Assembly: GCA_031263105.1 (NCBI GenBank)
Contig: JAISGJ010000236.1
Span: 1-35,883, forward strand
Source of the DNA: Coriobacteriales bacterium
GTDB lineage: Bacteria > Actinomycetota > Coriobacteriia > Coriobacteriales > UBA8131
DNA length: 35,883 nt
Direction of reading: 5' to 3'
The position numbers and the translations under genes were made by a program. This document shows, piece by piece, positions 13,929 to 21,879 of this stretch. Positions within the stretch are counted from its first letter, which is position 1; each line of letters starts with the position of its first letter. The notes under the pieces were generated by a model that was not told the origin of the DNA, did not search any database, and worked only from the letters and a program-made list of their open reading frames with translations.

Positions 13929-14351
13929 ATGCTCACCGAGAAGCAGCGGGCCTTCTGCGAGCACTACGTGGCGTCCCTGAACGCGACCGACGCGGCCCGC
14001 AGGGCCGGGTACAGGAAGCCCTCCGAGCAGGGGTACGAGAACCTCAGAAAACCTCAGATCCAGAAGCACATCGACGAGGTGCTCGGGGCGCTGTCCGCCG
14101 AGCGCGTGGCGACCGCGCAGGAGGTGCTCGAGTACCTGACCTCCGTCGCGCGCGGCGAGGAGGCCGAGGAGGTCGTCTCGGTCACCGACGCGGGCGTCGC
14201 GCGGTGCGAGAGGCGGGTCGCGACGCGCGACCGCATCAGGGCCGCCGAGCTGCTGGGCAGACGCCACGCGCTCTTCACCGACCGCTCCCTCGTCGAGGCC
14301 AGGGTGGACCCCACGGGCCTACTCGACGAGATCGCCCGGCAGATTGGATAG
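13929..14351 (+). CDS. terS: Terminase small subunit
   Basis: A 140-aa small terminase. The N-terminal helix-turn-helix is typical (MLTEKQRAFCEHYVASLNAT, DAARRAGYRKPSEQGYENLRK), followed by a helical oligomerisation region (QKHIDEVLGALSAERVATAQ). It recognises the phage packaging site and feeds the large subunit. This is the first gene of the late operon, immediately upstream of the ATPase/nuclease subunit, which it overlaps by eight bases. Confidence 0.93.
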   Translation: MLTEKQRAFCEHYVASLNATDAARRAGYRKPSEQGYENLRKPQIQKHIDEVLGALSAERVATAQEVLEYLTSVARGEEAEEVVSVTDAGVARCERRVATRDRIRAAELLGRRHALFTDRSLVEARVDPTGLLDEIARQIG

Positions 14352-15720
14352 CCTGCGCTTCCCGCTCTCCGAGAAGTACCGCGACTTCCTGCGCCACGAG
14401 GCCCCCGTCGAGTTCATGGAGGGCTCCACGGCGTCGGGCAAGACGACGGTGGGGGCGGTCAAGTTTCTGCTGAAGGCCCACGCGTCGCCCAGGCGCCAGC
14501 ACCTCATCGCGGGAGTCGACCTCGGCACCATCGAGCGCAACGTCATCAACCGCGACATGGGCGTGCTCGACGTGTTCGGCGACGCGCTGGCCTACCACCC
14601 GTCGGGGCACGCGGGCACGACGCTCCCGCACCTCACGCTCGGGGACAACACCGTCTACCTCTTCGGGTACGCCGACCGGGCGCGGTGGAAGAAGGCGCTC
14701 GGCGGCCAGTACGGCTGCGCCTACATCGACGAGATCAACGTCGCCGACACGGCGTTCCTCCACGAGGTCTTCATGCGCAGCGACTACGTGCTCGCGAGCC
14801 TCAACCCCGACAGCCCGGGCCTGCCGGTCTACGGGGAGTACATCAACCACTCCAGGCCCGTGCCCAAGTACGCCGACGACGCGCCGGCGGAGCTGCTCCG
14901 GATGCTCGACCGCCCCGCGAAGCCGGGCTGGACGTGGTGGTACTTCTCGTTCAGGCACAACGCGGCGCTCTCGGACGAGAAGCGCGAGCGGATCATCGCC
15001 AACACGCCGGTCGGCACCAAGGAGCACAAGAACAAGGTGCTGGGGCTCAGGGGCAGGGCGACCGGGCTGGTGTTCCCCAACTTCGACCGCGCCCGGCACG
15101 TGGTGAGGGCCGCATGGGTGCGCGAGGAGGTCAGGCAGAAGCGGATCGTGTGGAGGCAGTTCAGCTGCGGCGTGGACACGGCGTACTCGTCGCGCTCCAA
15201 GGACACCATCGCGCTGACCTACTGGGGCGTCGCGACCGACGGGCGGGCCCTCCTGCTCGACGAGCGCGTGTACGACAACGCAGGGCTGGCCGTTCCGCTC
15301 GCCCCCTCCGACACCGTCGTGAACATCGTCGCGTTCATGGAGCGCAACGCGAAGGCGTGGGGCTTCACGCGCCACGTGTGGGTGGACAGCGCGGACCAGG
15401 CCACGCTGACCGAGGCGAGGAAGTACAACCGGACGCACCCGCCCGTCTGCACGTTCAACCCGGCCTGGAAGAGGACGCCCGTCATCGACCGCATCAACCT
15501 CCAGCTCGGGTGGCTGCACCACGGGCGGATGCTCGTCACGGACGCCTGCCCGGCCTACGTCGCCGAGATGGAGTCCTACAGCTGGGACGAGCGGAAGGAC
15601 AGCACGCCGGAGGACGGCAACGACCACTGCGTGAACTCAGGGCAGTACGCATGGCTGCCCTACAGGCACCTGATAGGGGCGGCGGAGCCCGAGGAAGAGG
15701 ACAGGAGGAAGGGCACATGA
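14344..15720 (+). CDS. terL: Terminase large subunit
   Basis: A 458-aa packaging motor. The ATPase domain has Walker A (EGSTASGKTT, about 26-35) and Walker B (AYIDEIN, Asp 129, Glu 130). The C-terminal nuclease domain has its first acidic residue in GVDTAYSS (Asp about 278), and YSWDERKDSTPEDGNDHCVN near the end holds the third motif. It translocates DNA into the prohead and cuts it. The TTG start at 14344, overlapping the small subunit, gives a normal N-terminus (DSLRFPLSEKYRDFL). Confidence 0.95.
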   Translation: MDSLRFPLSEKYRDFLRHEAPVEFMEGSTASGKTTVGAVKFLLKAHASPRRQHLIAGVDLGTIERNVINRDMGVLDVFGDALAYHPSGHAGTTLPHLTLGDNTVYLFGYADRARWKKALGGQYGCAYIDEINVADTAFLHEVFMRSDYVLASLNPDSPGLPVYGEYINHSRPVPKYADDAPAELLRMLDRPAKPGWTWWYFSFRHNAALSDEKRERIIANTPVGTKEHKNKVLGLRGRATGLVFPNFDRARHVVRAAWVREEVRQKRIVWRQFSCGVDTAYSSRSKDTIALTYWGVATDGRALLLDERVYDNAGLAVPLAPSDTVVNIVAFMERNAKAWGFTRHVWVDSADQATLTEARKYNRTHPPVCTFNPAWKRTPVIDRINLQLGWLHHGRMLVTDACPAYVAEMESYSWDERKDSTPEDGNDHCVNSGQYAWLPYRHLIGAAEPEEEDRRKGT

Positions 15721-17195
15721 GCCTCATGGACGCCGTGCGCGAGGGCGCGCGGGACTGGCTGCGCATCAGGGACGCCGAGCCCTTCCGGGCCGAGATACGG
15801 CAGCTCCTGACCTACGAGGGCAACGCCTTCAAGAACCGCATGTGGTACCGGGGCGACGCCTACGAGCTCGACCAGTTCTTCAAGGCCTACGCCGGGCACA
15901 CCCGCTCGTTCTGGGGCTCCGTCCCGAGCAGGGGCCTCGAGATGCGCAAGCTGCACTCGGGGCTGCCGCAGCTCGTCGTGGACACCCTGACCAACATCAC
16001 GCTCGCCGACCTCAACGGCGTCGCCGTCACGCAGGGCGGGGAGCCGTCGGGGCGGCTGCAGGGCGTCTGGGACGGCGTCGCCGGCGGGGCCGAGGCCGAG
16101 AGGCTCTTCCAGCGGGCGACGCGCGAGGCCCTGATAGTCGGCGACGGCGCCTTCCGCATGACGCTGGACGGCGCGGACGTGCGCCCGCGCATCGGGTTCG
16201 TCGGCGGCGAGCGCGTCGGGTACACGACGGACAGGGGCCGGGTGTCCGAGGTGGTGTTCAGGACGGCCTACCGGAAGCGGGACGAGACCTACACCCTGTG
16301 GGAGGCCTACGGGCACGGCTACGTGACGTACCGGCTGACCAGGCGGGGCAAGGAGGTGCCGCTCTCGGAGCTGCCCCAGACGGCGGGGCTCGCGGACGTG
16401 CGCTTCGACGACGCGCTCATGATGGCGGTGCCGTTCCGGGTGTTCGAGAGCGAGCGCCACCCGGGGCGCGGGCAGTCGGTCTACGAGGGCAAGTCCGACG
16501 CCTTCGACGCCCTCGACGAGTGTCTGAGCCAGTGGGTGGACGCCCTGCGGGCGGGCCGCACCAAGACCTACATCCCGGAGAGCCTCGTGCCGAGGGACCC
16601 GAGGAACGGCTCGCTGATGAGGCCCAACCCCTTCGACAACCGCTTCGTCACCGTCGGGGACGACACGCACGAGACGGGCGCCAACAGGATCGACGTACAG
16701 CAGCCCGCGATCCCGTCCGACAGCTACGTGGAGACCTACACGACCTTCCTCGACCTGTGCCTCCAGGGGCGGGTCAGCCCCTCGACGCTGGGCATCGACG
16801 TCAAGAAGCTCGACAACGCCGAGGCGCAGCGCGAGAAGGAGAAGGCAACGCTGTACACGCGCCAGTCGATCGTGGGCGCCCTCCAGGGCGTCATCCCGCA
16901 GGTCGTGCGCTGCGCCGTCAACACCTGCCGCGTGCTGCGCCGCCAGGCGCCGGTCGACGCGGGGGCCGAGGTCGGCTTCGGCGGGTACGCCAACCCCTCG
17001 TTCGAGGCGCAGGTCGAGACGCTGTCCAACCCCAACGCCCCCATGAGCGTCGAGGCGCGCGTGGAGGAGCTCTGGGGCGACACGAAGGACGCGGCGTGGA
17101 AGGCCGAGGAGGTGGCCCGCGTCAAGGAGCAGCAGGGCATCGGGCGGGCGAGGGAGCCGGACATGGGCTTCGGCGGCGCCGATGCCGGCGTATGA
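15717..17195 (+). CDS. Portal protein (SPP1 gp6-like)
   Basis: A 492-aa portal protein that forms the dodecameric DNA channel at one capsid vertex. Order (large terminase, portal, MuF minor head protein) and length are as in SPP1-like phages. Recognisable stretches are YEGNAFKNRMWYRGDAYELD near the N-terminus, HSGLPQLVVDTLTNITLADL, and GKSDAFDALDECLSQWVDAL in the stem region, and SPSTLGIDVKKLDNAEAQRE towards the C-terminus. The ATG overlaps the terminase stop (ATGA). Confidence 0.9.
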   Translation: MSLMDAVREGARDWLRIRDAEPFRAEIRQLLTYEGNAFKNRMWYRGDAYELDQFFKAYAGHTRSFWGSVPSRGLEMRKLHSGLPQLVVDTLTNITLADLNGVAVTQGGEPSGRLQGVWDGVAGGAEAERLFQRATREALIVGDGAFRMTLDGADVRPRIGFVGGERVGYTTDRGRVSEVVFRTAYRKRDETYTLWEAYGHGYVTYRLTRRGKEVPLSELPQTAGLADVRFDDALMMAVPFRVFESERHPGRGQSVYEGKSDAFDALDECLSQWVDALRAGRTKTYIPESLVPRDPRNGSLMRPNPFDNRFVTVGDDTHETGANRIDVQQPAIPSDSYVETYTTFLDLCLQGRVSPSTLGIDVKKLDNAEAQREKEKATLYTRQSIVGALQGVIPQVVRCAVNTCRVLRRQAPVDAGAEVGFGGYANPSFEAQVETLSNPNAPMSVEARVEELWGDTKDAAWKAEEVARVKEQQGIGRAREPDMGFGGADAGV

Positions 17196-18873
17196 CGTCC
17201 GGGAGGCCTTCGAGCGGATAGAGCTCTCGCTCATCCGGTCGATGGCCCGGAACCTCAGGGGGCACCGCGACTGGGAGCTCTCCGAGGGCTTCGACTGGAC
17301 GGCGTGGCAGGTCGAGCAGCACAGGAGCCTCAGGGCCTTCTCGGACGCCAACGCGAGGATGTGCCCGGAGCAGTTCGGGCGCATCAACGCGGAGATCGAC
17401 GGCCTCATACGCTCGATGCACGGGCAGGGCGGGCTCGACGAGGAGGCGGGGATACTCTCGGCGCTGAGAGGCGGCTACAGGCCCCCGAGGACGCCGCTGG
17501 ACGCCGAGGGCTTCTTCGGCGTGGACGACGCCAAGCTCCAGGCGCTCCTTGCGGCCACCAGGCAGGACATGGAGCGCGCCGAGCACGCCGTGCTGCGCTT
17601 CGCCGACGACCAGTACCGCCGCGTCATCTTCAACGCCCAGGTCTACGCCAACACCGGGGCGGCGTCGCTCCACCGGGCCGTGGACATGGCCACGAAAGAT
17701 TTTCTTTCCAAGGGCATCAGCTGCATCGAGTACTCCGACGGGCGGCGCGTCAACATCGCGTCGTACGCCGAGATGGCCGTCCGCACCGCCAACAAGCGTG
17801 CCTACGTACAGGCCCAGGGCGACATGCGGCGGCGCTGGGGCATGTCGCTCGTGGAGGTGGCCCCCAACGGCGCGGCCTGCCCCCGGTGCCTGCCGTGGCT
17901 CGGCCGGGTGCTCGTGGACGACGTGTGGTCGGGCGGCGCGCCCGACGGCAGGCACGCGCTCATGAGCGAGGCCATAGCGCAGGGGCTCTACCACCCCAAC
18001 TGCCGCGACGTGCACACCACGTGGCTCGGCGACGGGGACGACGAGGAGGCCTTCGAGTACACGGACGCGCAGCGGGAGGCCGACGAGGAGCGGTACCGCG
18101 TCGAGCAGGGCATGAGGACAACCGCGAACGGCCTGCAGCGGGCCAGGCGCCTCGAGGTGGGGTCGCTGCTGCCGGAGAACCGGGCCAGGGCCGCAGGCAC
18201 GATAGGGCGGCTGAGGGACGCCTGGAACGCCCAGGCGGCAGAGGCCCGGAAGACGGGCATCATACCGCCGGGCTTCGTGGCGGCGGGCCAGGCGTGGGAG
18301 TCCATCAAGGCCAGCGTCAGGAGCGTGTACGCGCCGAAGGGCCCCTATTATGCCACAGCCTATGAGAAGGCCGCTGCCACGATAGGGAGCCGCGACCGCA
18401 GGCTTGTAGAGGCAGAGCTGGCTCGGCGCGATCCTGAGTGGGTAAAAACCGGGAAGCCGGGAAAAACAAGCTACGACTCGGAAAAGCTCCGAGAGCAGGT
18501 TGCGACGAAGAGGGCGCATGAAGCGCTTACTTCCGAGCGGCTGAACAAGCAGGGCCTCGATTTCCACTTCATCGAAGCGACAAACACGTACAGATCAAAA
18601 ACGCTTGACGGGATGGTTGACCCGGAACACAGGCTGTGGGAGCTGAAGGCGCCGAGCGGCGACAAGCAGAGCACGATAGACAACCTGCTGCGCGACGCCA
18701 AACGGAAAGAGGCGGACTACGTTGTGATCGACAACCAGCCCGGGAGAACGGCCCTGAGCGACGCAAAGCTGGAGGAGTTCGTGCGAAGAAGCATAAAGTC
18801 CCCGTATCGAAGATTCGCCGAGGTTCTGATAGTCAGAACGAACGGCGACCTGCTCAGAATAGACGGGCAATAG
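17182..18873 (+). CDS. MuF minor head protein with C-terminal CdiA-like nuclease toxin domain
   Basis: A 563-aa protein. Residues ~1-290 are a minor capsid 2/SPP1 gp7-like head protein with the MuF zinc-like site (CPRCLPW at ~233-236 and YHPNCRD at ~270-275). After a helical linker, residues ~390-563 form a different domain resembling the tRNA-nuclease toxin domain of CdiA C-termini: MVDPEHRLWELKAPSG with the E-L-K of a PD-(D/E)XK core (Glu 487, Lys 489), then TIDNLLRDAKRKEADYVVID and AEVLIVRTNGDLLRI. From about 18345 base composition becomes more A+T-rich, consistent with a swapped-in cassette. It may be packaged and delivered with the DNA. No immunity gene is evident directly after it. Confidence 0.85.
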   Translation: MPAYDVREAFERIELSLIRSMARNLRGHRDWELSEGFDWTAWQVEQHRSLRAFSDANARMCPEQFGRINAEIDGLIRSMHGQGGLDEEAGILSALRGGYRPPRTPLDAEGFFGVDDAKLQALLAATRQDMERAEHAVLRFADDQYRRVIFNAQVYANTGAASLHRAVDMATKDFLSKGISCIEYSDGRRVNIASYAEMAVRTANKRAYVQAQGDMRRRWGMSLVEVAPNGAACPRCLPWLGRVLVDDVWSGGAPDGRHALMSEAIAQGLYHPNCRDVHTTWLGDGDDEEAFEYTDAQREADEERYRVEQGMRTTANGLQRARRLEVGSLLPENRARAAGTIGRLRDAWNAQAAEARKTGIIPPGFVAAGQAWESIKASVRSVYAPKGPYYATAYEKAAATIGSRDRRLVEAELARRDPEWVKTGKPGKTSYDSEKLREQVATKRAHEALTSERLNKQGLDFHFIEATNTYRSKTLDGMVDPEHRLWELKAPSGDKQSTIDNLLRDAKRKEADYVVIDNQPGRTALSDAKLEEFVRRSIKSPYRRFAEVLIVRTNGDLLRIDGQ

Positions 18874-18937
18874 AAAAGCGACAAGACGGCCATCCAAAGT
18901 TGGTCGGCGTATGTCGCTTTCGTGCATCTTACCACAC
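18868..18937 (-). ncRNA. Candidate small hairpin RNA unit A
   Basis: On the minus strand an extended -10 promoter (TGTGGTAAGAT within 18926-18936) is followed by a 9-bp perfect stem, AAAGCGACA/TGTCGCTTT (18912-18920 with 18875-18883), closing a 28-nt loop. TTTCTATT follows it. Promoter, hairpin and U-rich end together form a minimal ~50-nt transcription unit. It points back towards the 3' end of the MuF-toxin gene, ends inside it, and resembles unit B in design. Transcription is unproven. Confidence 0.45.
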
Positions 18938-18984
18938 ATTGCCCCCTTGTGGGGCGGGGTTGTGAGACCGCACAGACGATATCG

Positions 18985-19060
18985 AAACAAAAGTTAAAGG
19001 CGGTTACAGATGAGCCGTAGGGCCCAACCGTCCGCCTTTGTGACACGCATCCTACCACAC
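18985..19060 (-). ncRNA. Candidate small hairpin RNA unit B
   Basis: On the minus strand, TTGCCT, a 17-bp spacer and TAGGAT (19049-19054, with extended TG) form a promoter. It shares the 13 of 14 bases of GTGTGGTARGATGC with unit A (19047-19060 versus 18924-18937). The following transcript holds an 8-bp perfect stem, AAAGGCGG/CCGCCTTT (19032-19039 with 18996-19003), and then AACTTTTGTTTCG. It is the second of two similarly built units in the gap between the MuF-toxin gene and the next gene. Confidence 0.42.
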
Positions 19061-19080
19061 CTCGCATAAGGAGGCAACCC

Positions 19081-19269
19081 ATGGGCATCCAAGACCTGCT
19101 GACCGACGAGACCGCCGCGAGGTTCAAGGACCTGCCCGAGGACAAGAGGCGCAAGGTCGAACGGCGCGTGGCCGCCAGGTGCTCCATGCTGGCGGCAGGT
19201 GCGCTGGTGGCGACGGTCACCTTCGTCGCGCTGCTGGTCAAGCTCTTCGCCTTCATCGTAGGCGCGTAA
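19081..19269 (+). CDS. Small membrane protein between toxin and scaffold genes
   Basis: A 62-aa protein with a charged N-terminal half (LTDETAARFKDLPEDKRRKV) and a C-terminal transmembrane helix (AAGALVATVTFVALLVKLFA). TAAGGAGG precedes the ATG at 19081. It lies where an immunity gene for the upstream MuF toxin would be expected, but I see no similarity that supports that role. A membrane helix would not obviously neutralise a cytoplasmic nuclease. A terminator follows immediately. Confidence 0.65.
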   Translation: MGIQDLLTDETAARFKDLPEDKRRKVERRVAARCSMLAAGALVATVTFVALLVKLFAFIVGA

Positions 19270-19296
19270 GGAGCGGCCCCACCTATCGGGAAACAG

Positions 19297-19324
19297 AGCC
19301 GTCTCCTCCGGAGGCGGCTTTTTT
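19297..19324 (+). terminator. Intrinsic terminator inside the head operon
   Basis: AGCCGTCTCC pairs with GGAGGCGGCT (10 bp, one G-U) around a TCC loop and is followed by six Ts. This is a canonical terminator between the 62-aa membrane protein and the scaffold gene. It would reduce expression of the capsid genes unless they have their own promoter or antitermination acts. It also marks the right border of a possible cassette starting in the toxin domain. Confidence 0.85.
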
Positions 19325-19429
19325 CATGTCCGGAACATGCCTACGACACTAAAAGGCGCATGGGAGGCCGACGGGCCCGAAACGCAGGCACGCACGGCGA
19401 CGGCCGGAAAACGGAAAGGAAGGCACGCA

Positions 19430-20077
19430 ATGGCAGAGGACGGACAGGGCGCAGACGGCGCCCCGGGCGCAGGAGCGGTGGCAGGGGCGGCGACAGGCGC
19501 CCCGGGCGCACAAAGTGGCGCACAGGGCGCACAAGGCCCGCAGAGCGGCTCTGAGTGGCTCACGGACGACGCGGCGCGCAACGCCAAGATCGACCAGATC
19601 ATCGAACGCCGCGCGGCGGGCATCATCAAGGCCGCGCTCAAGGAGAACGGCATGACGGACGACGCGGACATCAAGGCCGTCATCACCGGGTACCATGCGA
19701 GCAAGAGGGCGCAGTCCGACACCGGCGCGAAGCAGGTGGCGGAGCTCGAGGCCCGGGTCGCGGCGCTGACCGCCGAGAGGCAGCAGCAGGCGCTCTCGGC
19801 AGAGGTCGCGCGAGTCGCGGCCGAGCTCGACGCCGATCCCGCGCGCATCGCCCACCTGTCAAGGCTCGCGGACCTCTCGGCGGCGCTCAAGGACGGCGAG
19901 CCCGACAAGGACGCCATCAAGGGCGCGCTGGAGAAGGTCCTGGAGGACGTGCCGGAGTTCAAGAAGACGAAGACGGGCGGCATACGCATAGGGGCCAGCG
20001 ACGACGGGGCCGGACAGGGCGCGTCGGAGCTGGAGTCTATGCTCAGGGCCGCCGGGCTCAAGACGAAAAAGGAGTAG
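19430..20077 (+). CDS. Scaffolding protein
   Basis: A 215-aa protein with a low-complexity Ala/Gly/Gln N-terminus and a long charged coiled coil (AKQVAELEARVAALTAERQQ) in the middle. The C-terminus is ALEKVLEDVPEFKKTKTGGI, then SELESMLRAAGLKTKKE, the typical capsid-binding end of phage GP20-type scaffolds. It directs prohead assembly and lies immediately before the major capsid gene. The ATG at 19430 follows GAAAGGAAGG; an in-frame ATG at 19337 is less likely. Confidence 0.85.
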   Translation: MAEDGQGADGAPGAGAVAGAATGAPGAQSGAQGAQGPQSGSEWLTDDAARNAKIDQIIERRAAGIIKAALKENGMTDDADIKAVITGYHASKRAQSDTGAKQVAELEARVAALTAERQQQALSAEVARVAAELDADPARIAHLSRLADLSAALKDGEPDKDAIKGALEKVLEDVPEFKKTKTGGIRIGASDDGAGQGASELESMLRAAGLKTKKE

Positions 20078-20080
20078 GAA

Positions 20081-20971
20081 ATGCCAAACAGCATCGCATA
20101 CGCGGAGAGGTTCGTACCGGTCCTCGACGCGATCTACCAGGACGCCGCCCTCTCGGGCGCGCTCGACACCTCGGGGAACCTCCTGGGCTGGCTCGCCGGC
20201 ACAAGGGAGTTCCGCCTGGGCAGGCTCTCCATGGACGGGCTGGGCGACTACGACCGCTCGCTCGGCTACCCCGCCGGGGACGTCACCCTCGACTGGGAGA
20301 CCCATGCCCCCGACTGGGAGCGCGGGCGCATGTTCACCGTGGACTGCCTCGACAACGAGGAGTCCCTCGACCTCGTGTGGGCGAACCTCTCCGGGGAGTT
20401 CCTGCGCACCCACGTGGCGCCCGAGCTCGACGCCGTGCGCTTCGCGAAGTACGCGGCCCTCGCGGGCAACACCGTGGCCGCGCGCATCGCCGACGCCGCC
20501 GCGCTCCTCGCCGCGCTGCGCGTCGCCACCAACACGCTCGACGAGGCGCAGGTGCCCGACACCGACCGGCTCCTGTTCGTCACCCCGTCTTTGATCGCGG
20601 GCGTCGACGACCTGGACACCACCAAGAGCCGCGCGGTCCTCTCCCGGTTCTCCTCGATCGTCCACGTCCCGCAGGCGCGCTTCTACACCGCCGTCGAGAC
20701 GCTCGACGGCAAGAGCCCCGGCGAGGAGGCGGGCGGCTACGCAAAGGCCGACGGCGCCGAGGACGTCAACTTCCTCGTCGTCCACAGGCCCGCCGTCCTC
20801 CAGGCGCTCAGGCACGTCGCGCCCAAGATCGTCGACCCCGCCGCCAACCAGAGCGCGGACGCGTGGAAGTTCGGCTACCGGGCCTACGGCATCGCCGACG
20901 TGCAGGAGCTGAAGGCCGTCGGCCTCTACCTGCACAGCGACCTGACGCCGGCCCCGCCGGCGCAGGGCTGA
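20081..20971 (+). CDS. Major capsid protein
   Basis: A 296-aa HK97-fold-type capsid protein by position, size and pattern: ERFVPVLDAIYQDAALSGAL at the start, ERGRMFTVDCLDNEESLDLV in the middle and VHRPAVLQALRHVAPKIVDP near the end. The order scaffold-capsid-connector is that of SPP1/A118-like phages. It starts three bases after the scaffold stop, behind AAAAAGGAGTAGGAA, a strong site fitting a highly expressed protein. Confidence 0.92.
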   Translation: MPNSIAYAERFVPVLDAIYQDAALSGALDTSGNLLGWLAGTREFRLGRLSMDGLGDYDRSLGYPAGDVTLDWETHAPDWERGRMFTVDCLDNEESLDLVWANLSGEFLRTHVAPELDAVRFAKYAALAGNTVAARIADAAALLAALRVATNTLDEAQVPDTDRLLFVTPSLIAGVDDLDTTKSRAVLSRFSSIVHVPQARFYTAVETLDGKSPGEEAGGYAKADGAEDVNFLVVHRPAVLQALRHVAPKIVDPAANQSADAWKFGYRAYGIADVQELKAVGLYLHSDLTPAPPAQG

Positions 20972-20982
20972 GAGGAGCAGGC

Positions 20983-21147
20983 ATGAGACGCTACGGAACG
21001 CCGGCGCCCGGCCCCCAGGGGGCGGACGCCGCACCGAAGGGCAAGGCCGCACCGAAGGGCAAGGCCGCACCGGCCCCCAAGGAGCCGGAGGCGACGGCGG
21101 CAGTTGCCGAGGAGCCAGAAGAGGCTCCGCAGGAGCCGGAGGAGTGA
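20983..21147 (+). CDS. Short low-complexity head-region protein
   Basis: A 54-aa Ala/Pro/Lys/Glu-rich protein with an exact tandem repeat (APKGKAAPKGKAAPAPKEPE) and an acidic tail. GAGAGGAGCAGGC precedes ATG 20983. Similar short disordered proteins often follow major capsid genes, sometimes as decoration or frameshift-like extension products. No function can be assigned. Confidence 0.6.
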   Translation: MRRYGTPAPGPQGADAAPKGKAAPKGKAAPAPKEPEATAAVAEEPEEAPQEPEE

Positions 21148-21160
21148 GGGAGGCGAGGAC

Positions 21161-21550
21161 GTGTCCCAGTACCTGACGTACCAGCAATACACAGCCATGG
21201 GCGGGCATGTCCTCGCCGAGGACGACGCCGACGGGTACCTGACGGCGGCGTCCTCGCGCGTCGACGGCCTCACCTTCAACCGCATCGTGCTGCTGGGCAT
21301 CGACGCCCTGACGCCGTTCCAGCAGGAGCTCGTCAGGCTCGGCGTCAAGGAGCAGGCCGACTTCGAGTACGAGAACGCCGACGTGATCGGGAGCGCCCTC
21401 GCCGCCTACAGCATCAACGGCGTCTCGGTGAGCTTCGGCGGCGGCCTCGGCGTCGAGGTCATAGACGGCGTGGCCGTCAGGCGCTCGGCCGCCGACGCGC
21501 TCAGGCAGACCGGCCTCATGTGCCGCTCGTTTAACTGGAGGCGGCAGTGA
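21161..21550 (+). CDS. Head-tail connector protein
   Basis: A 129-aa protein matching the head-tail adaptor that docks under the portal (SPP1 gp15-like) in size and order. It is helical with YLTYQQYTAMGGHVLAEDDA near the N-terminus and VDGLTFNRIVLLGIDALTPF in the core. The GTG at 21161 follows GGGAGGCGAGGAC. It overlaps the next gene by four bases. Assignment rests on gene order and general pattern. Confidence 0.8.
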   Translation: MSQYLTYQQYTAMGGHVLAEDDADGYLTAASSRVDGLTFNRIVLLGIDALTPFQQELVRLGVKEQADFEYENADVIGSALAAYSINGVSVSFGGGLGVEVIDGVAVRRSAADALRQTGLMCRSFNWRRQ

Positions 21551-21879
21551 GGTGGCCGAGGCTCGTGCGCGAGGCGAGGACGCCCTGCAAGGTGACCGTC
21601 TGGGCCGAGGGCATCGGCGAGGACGGAAGCCCCGTGGTCGCCCTCGACGCCGACCTCGTGTGCAACTACCAGTCCAGGGCGAGGACCGTCCGCACGAAGG
21701 ACGGGACGGCGGTCGAGGTGTCCGGCACGTGCCTCTTCGACGGCGACATATGCCCCGGCGTGGCCGAGCTCGCAGGCGGCGAGGTCTCCGTCTTCGGCGA
21801 GCGCCGCGCCGTGGCGCTCGGCTCGAAGGCCAGGAACCCGGACGGCACGGTCAACCACACGAGGCTGGAGCTCGTATGA
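21547..21879 (+). CDS. Minor capsid protein 1 (head closure)
   Basis: A 110-aa member of the Minor_capsid_1 family, equivalent to the head-completion protein (SPP1 gp16-like) that closes the channel. A basic N-terminus (RWPRLVREARTPCKVTVW) is followed by beta-rich segments such as VCNYQSRARTVRTKDGTAVE and SGTCLFDGDICPG. The GTG start overlaps the connector stop and its own stop overlaps the next ATG. Confidence 0.82.
   Translation: MRWPRLVREARTPCKVTVWAEGIGEDGSPVVALDADLVCNYQSRARTVRTKDGTAVEVSGTCLFDGDICPGVAELAGGEVSVFGERRAVALGSKARNPDGTVNHTRLELV

Noticed and set aside
18717-19256. Minus-strand open frame across the gap after the MuF toxin, a possible immunity gene
   Set aside because: The translation overlaps two real plus-strand genes and has no domain-like pattern. 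The gap's inverted repeats and promoters fit RNA units better.
19337-19429. N-terminal extension of the scaffold protein from ATG 19337
   Set aside because: The start lies directly after the terminator with no ribosome-binding site, while ATG 19430 has a strong one.
21042-21075. Short tandem repeat as CRISPR or regulatory array
   Set aside because: It is a two-unit repeat coding for APKGKA in a low-complexity protein, without spacers. No CRISPR array was found anywhere in the window.
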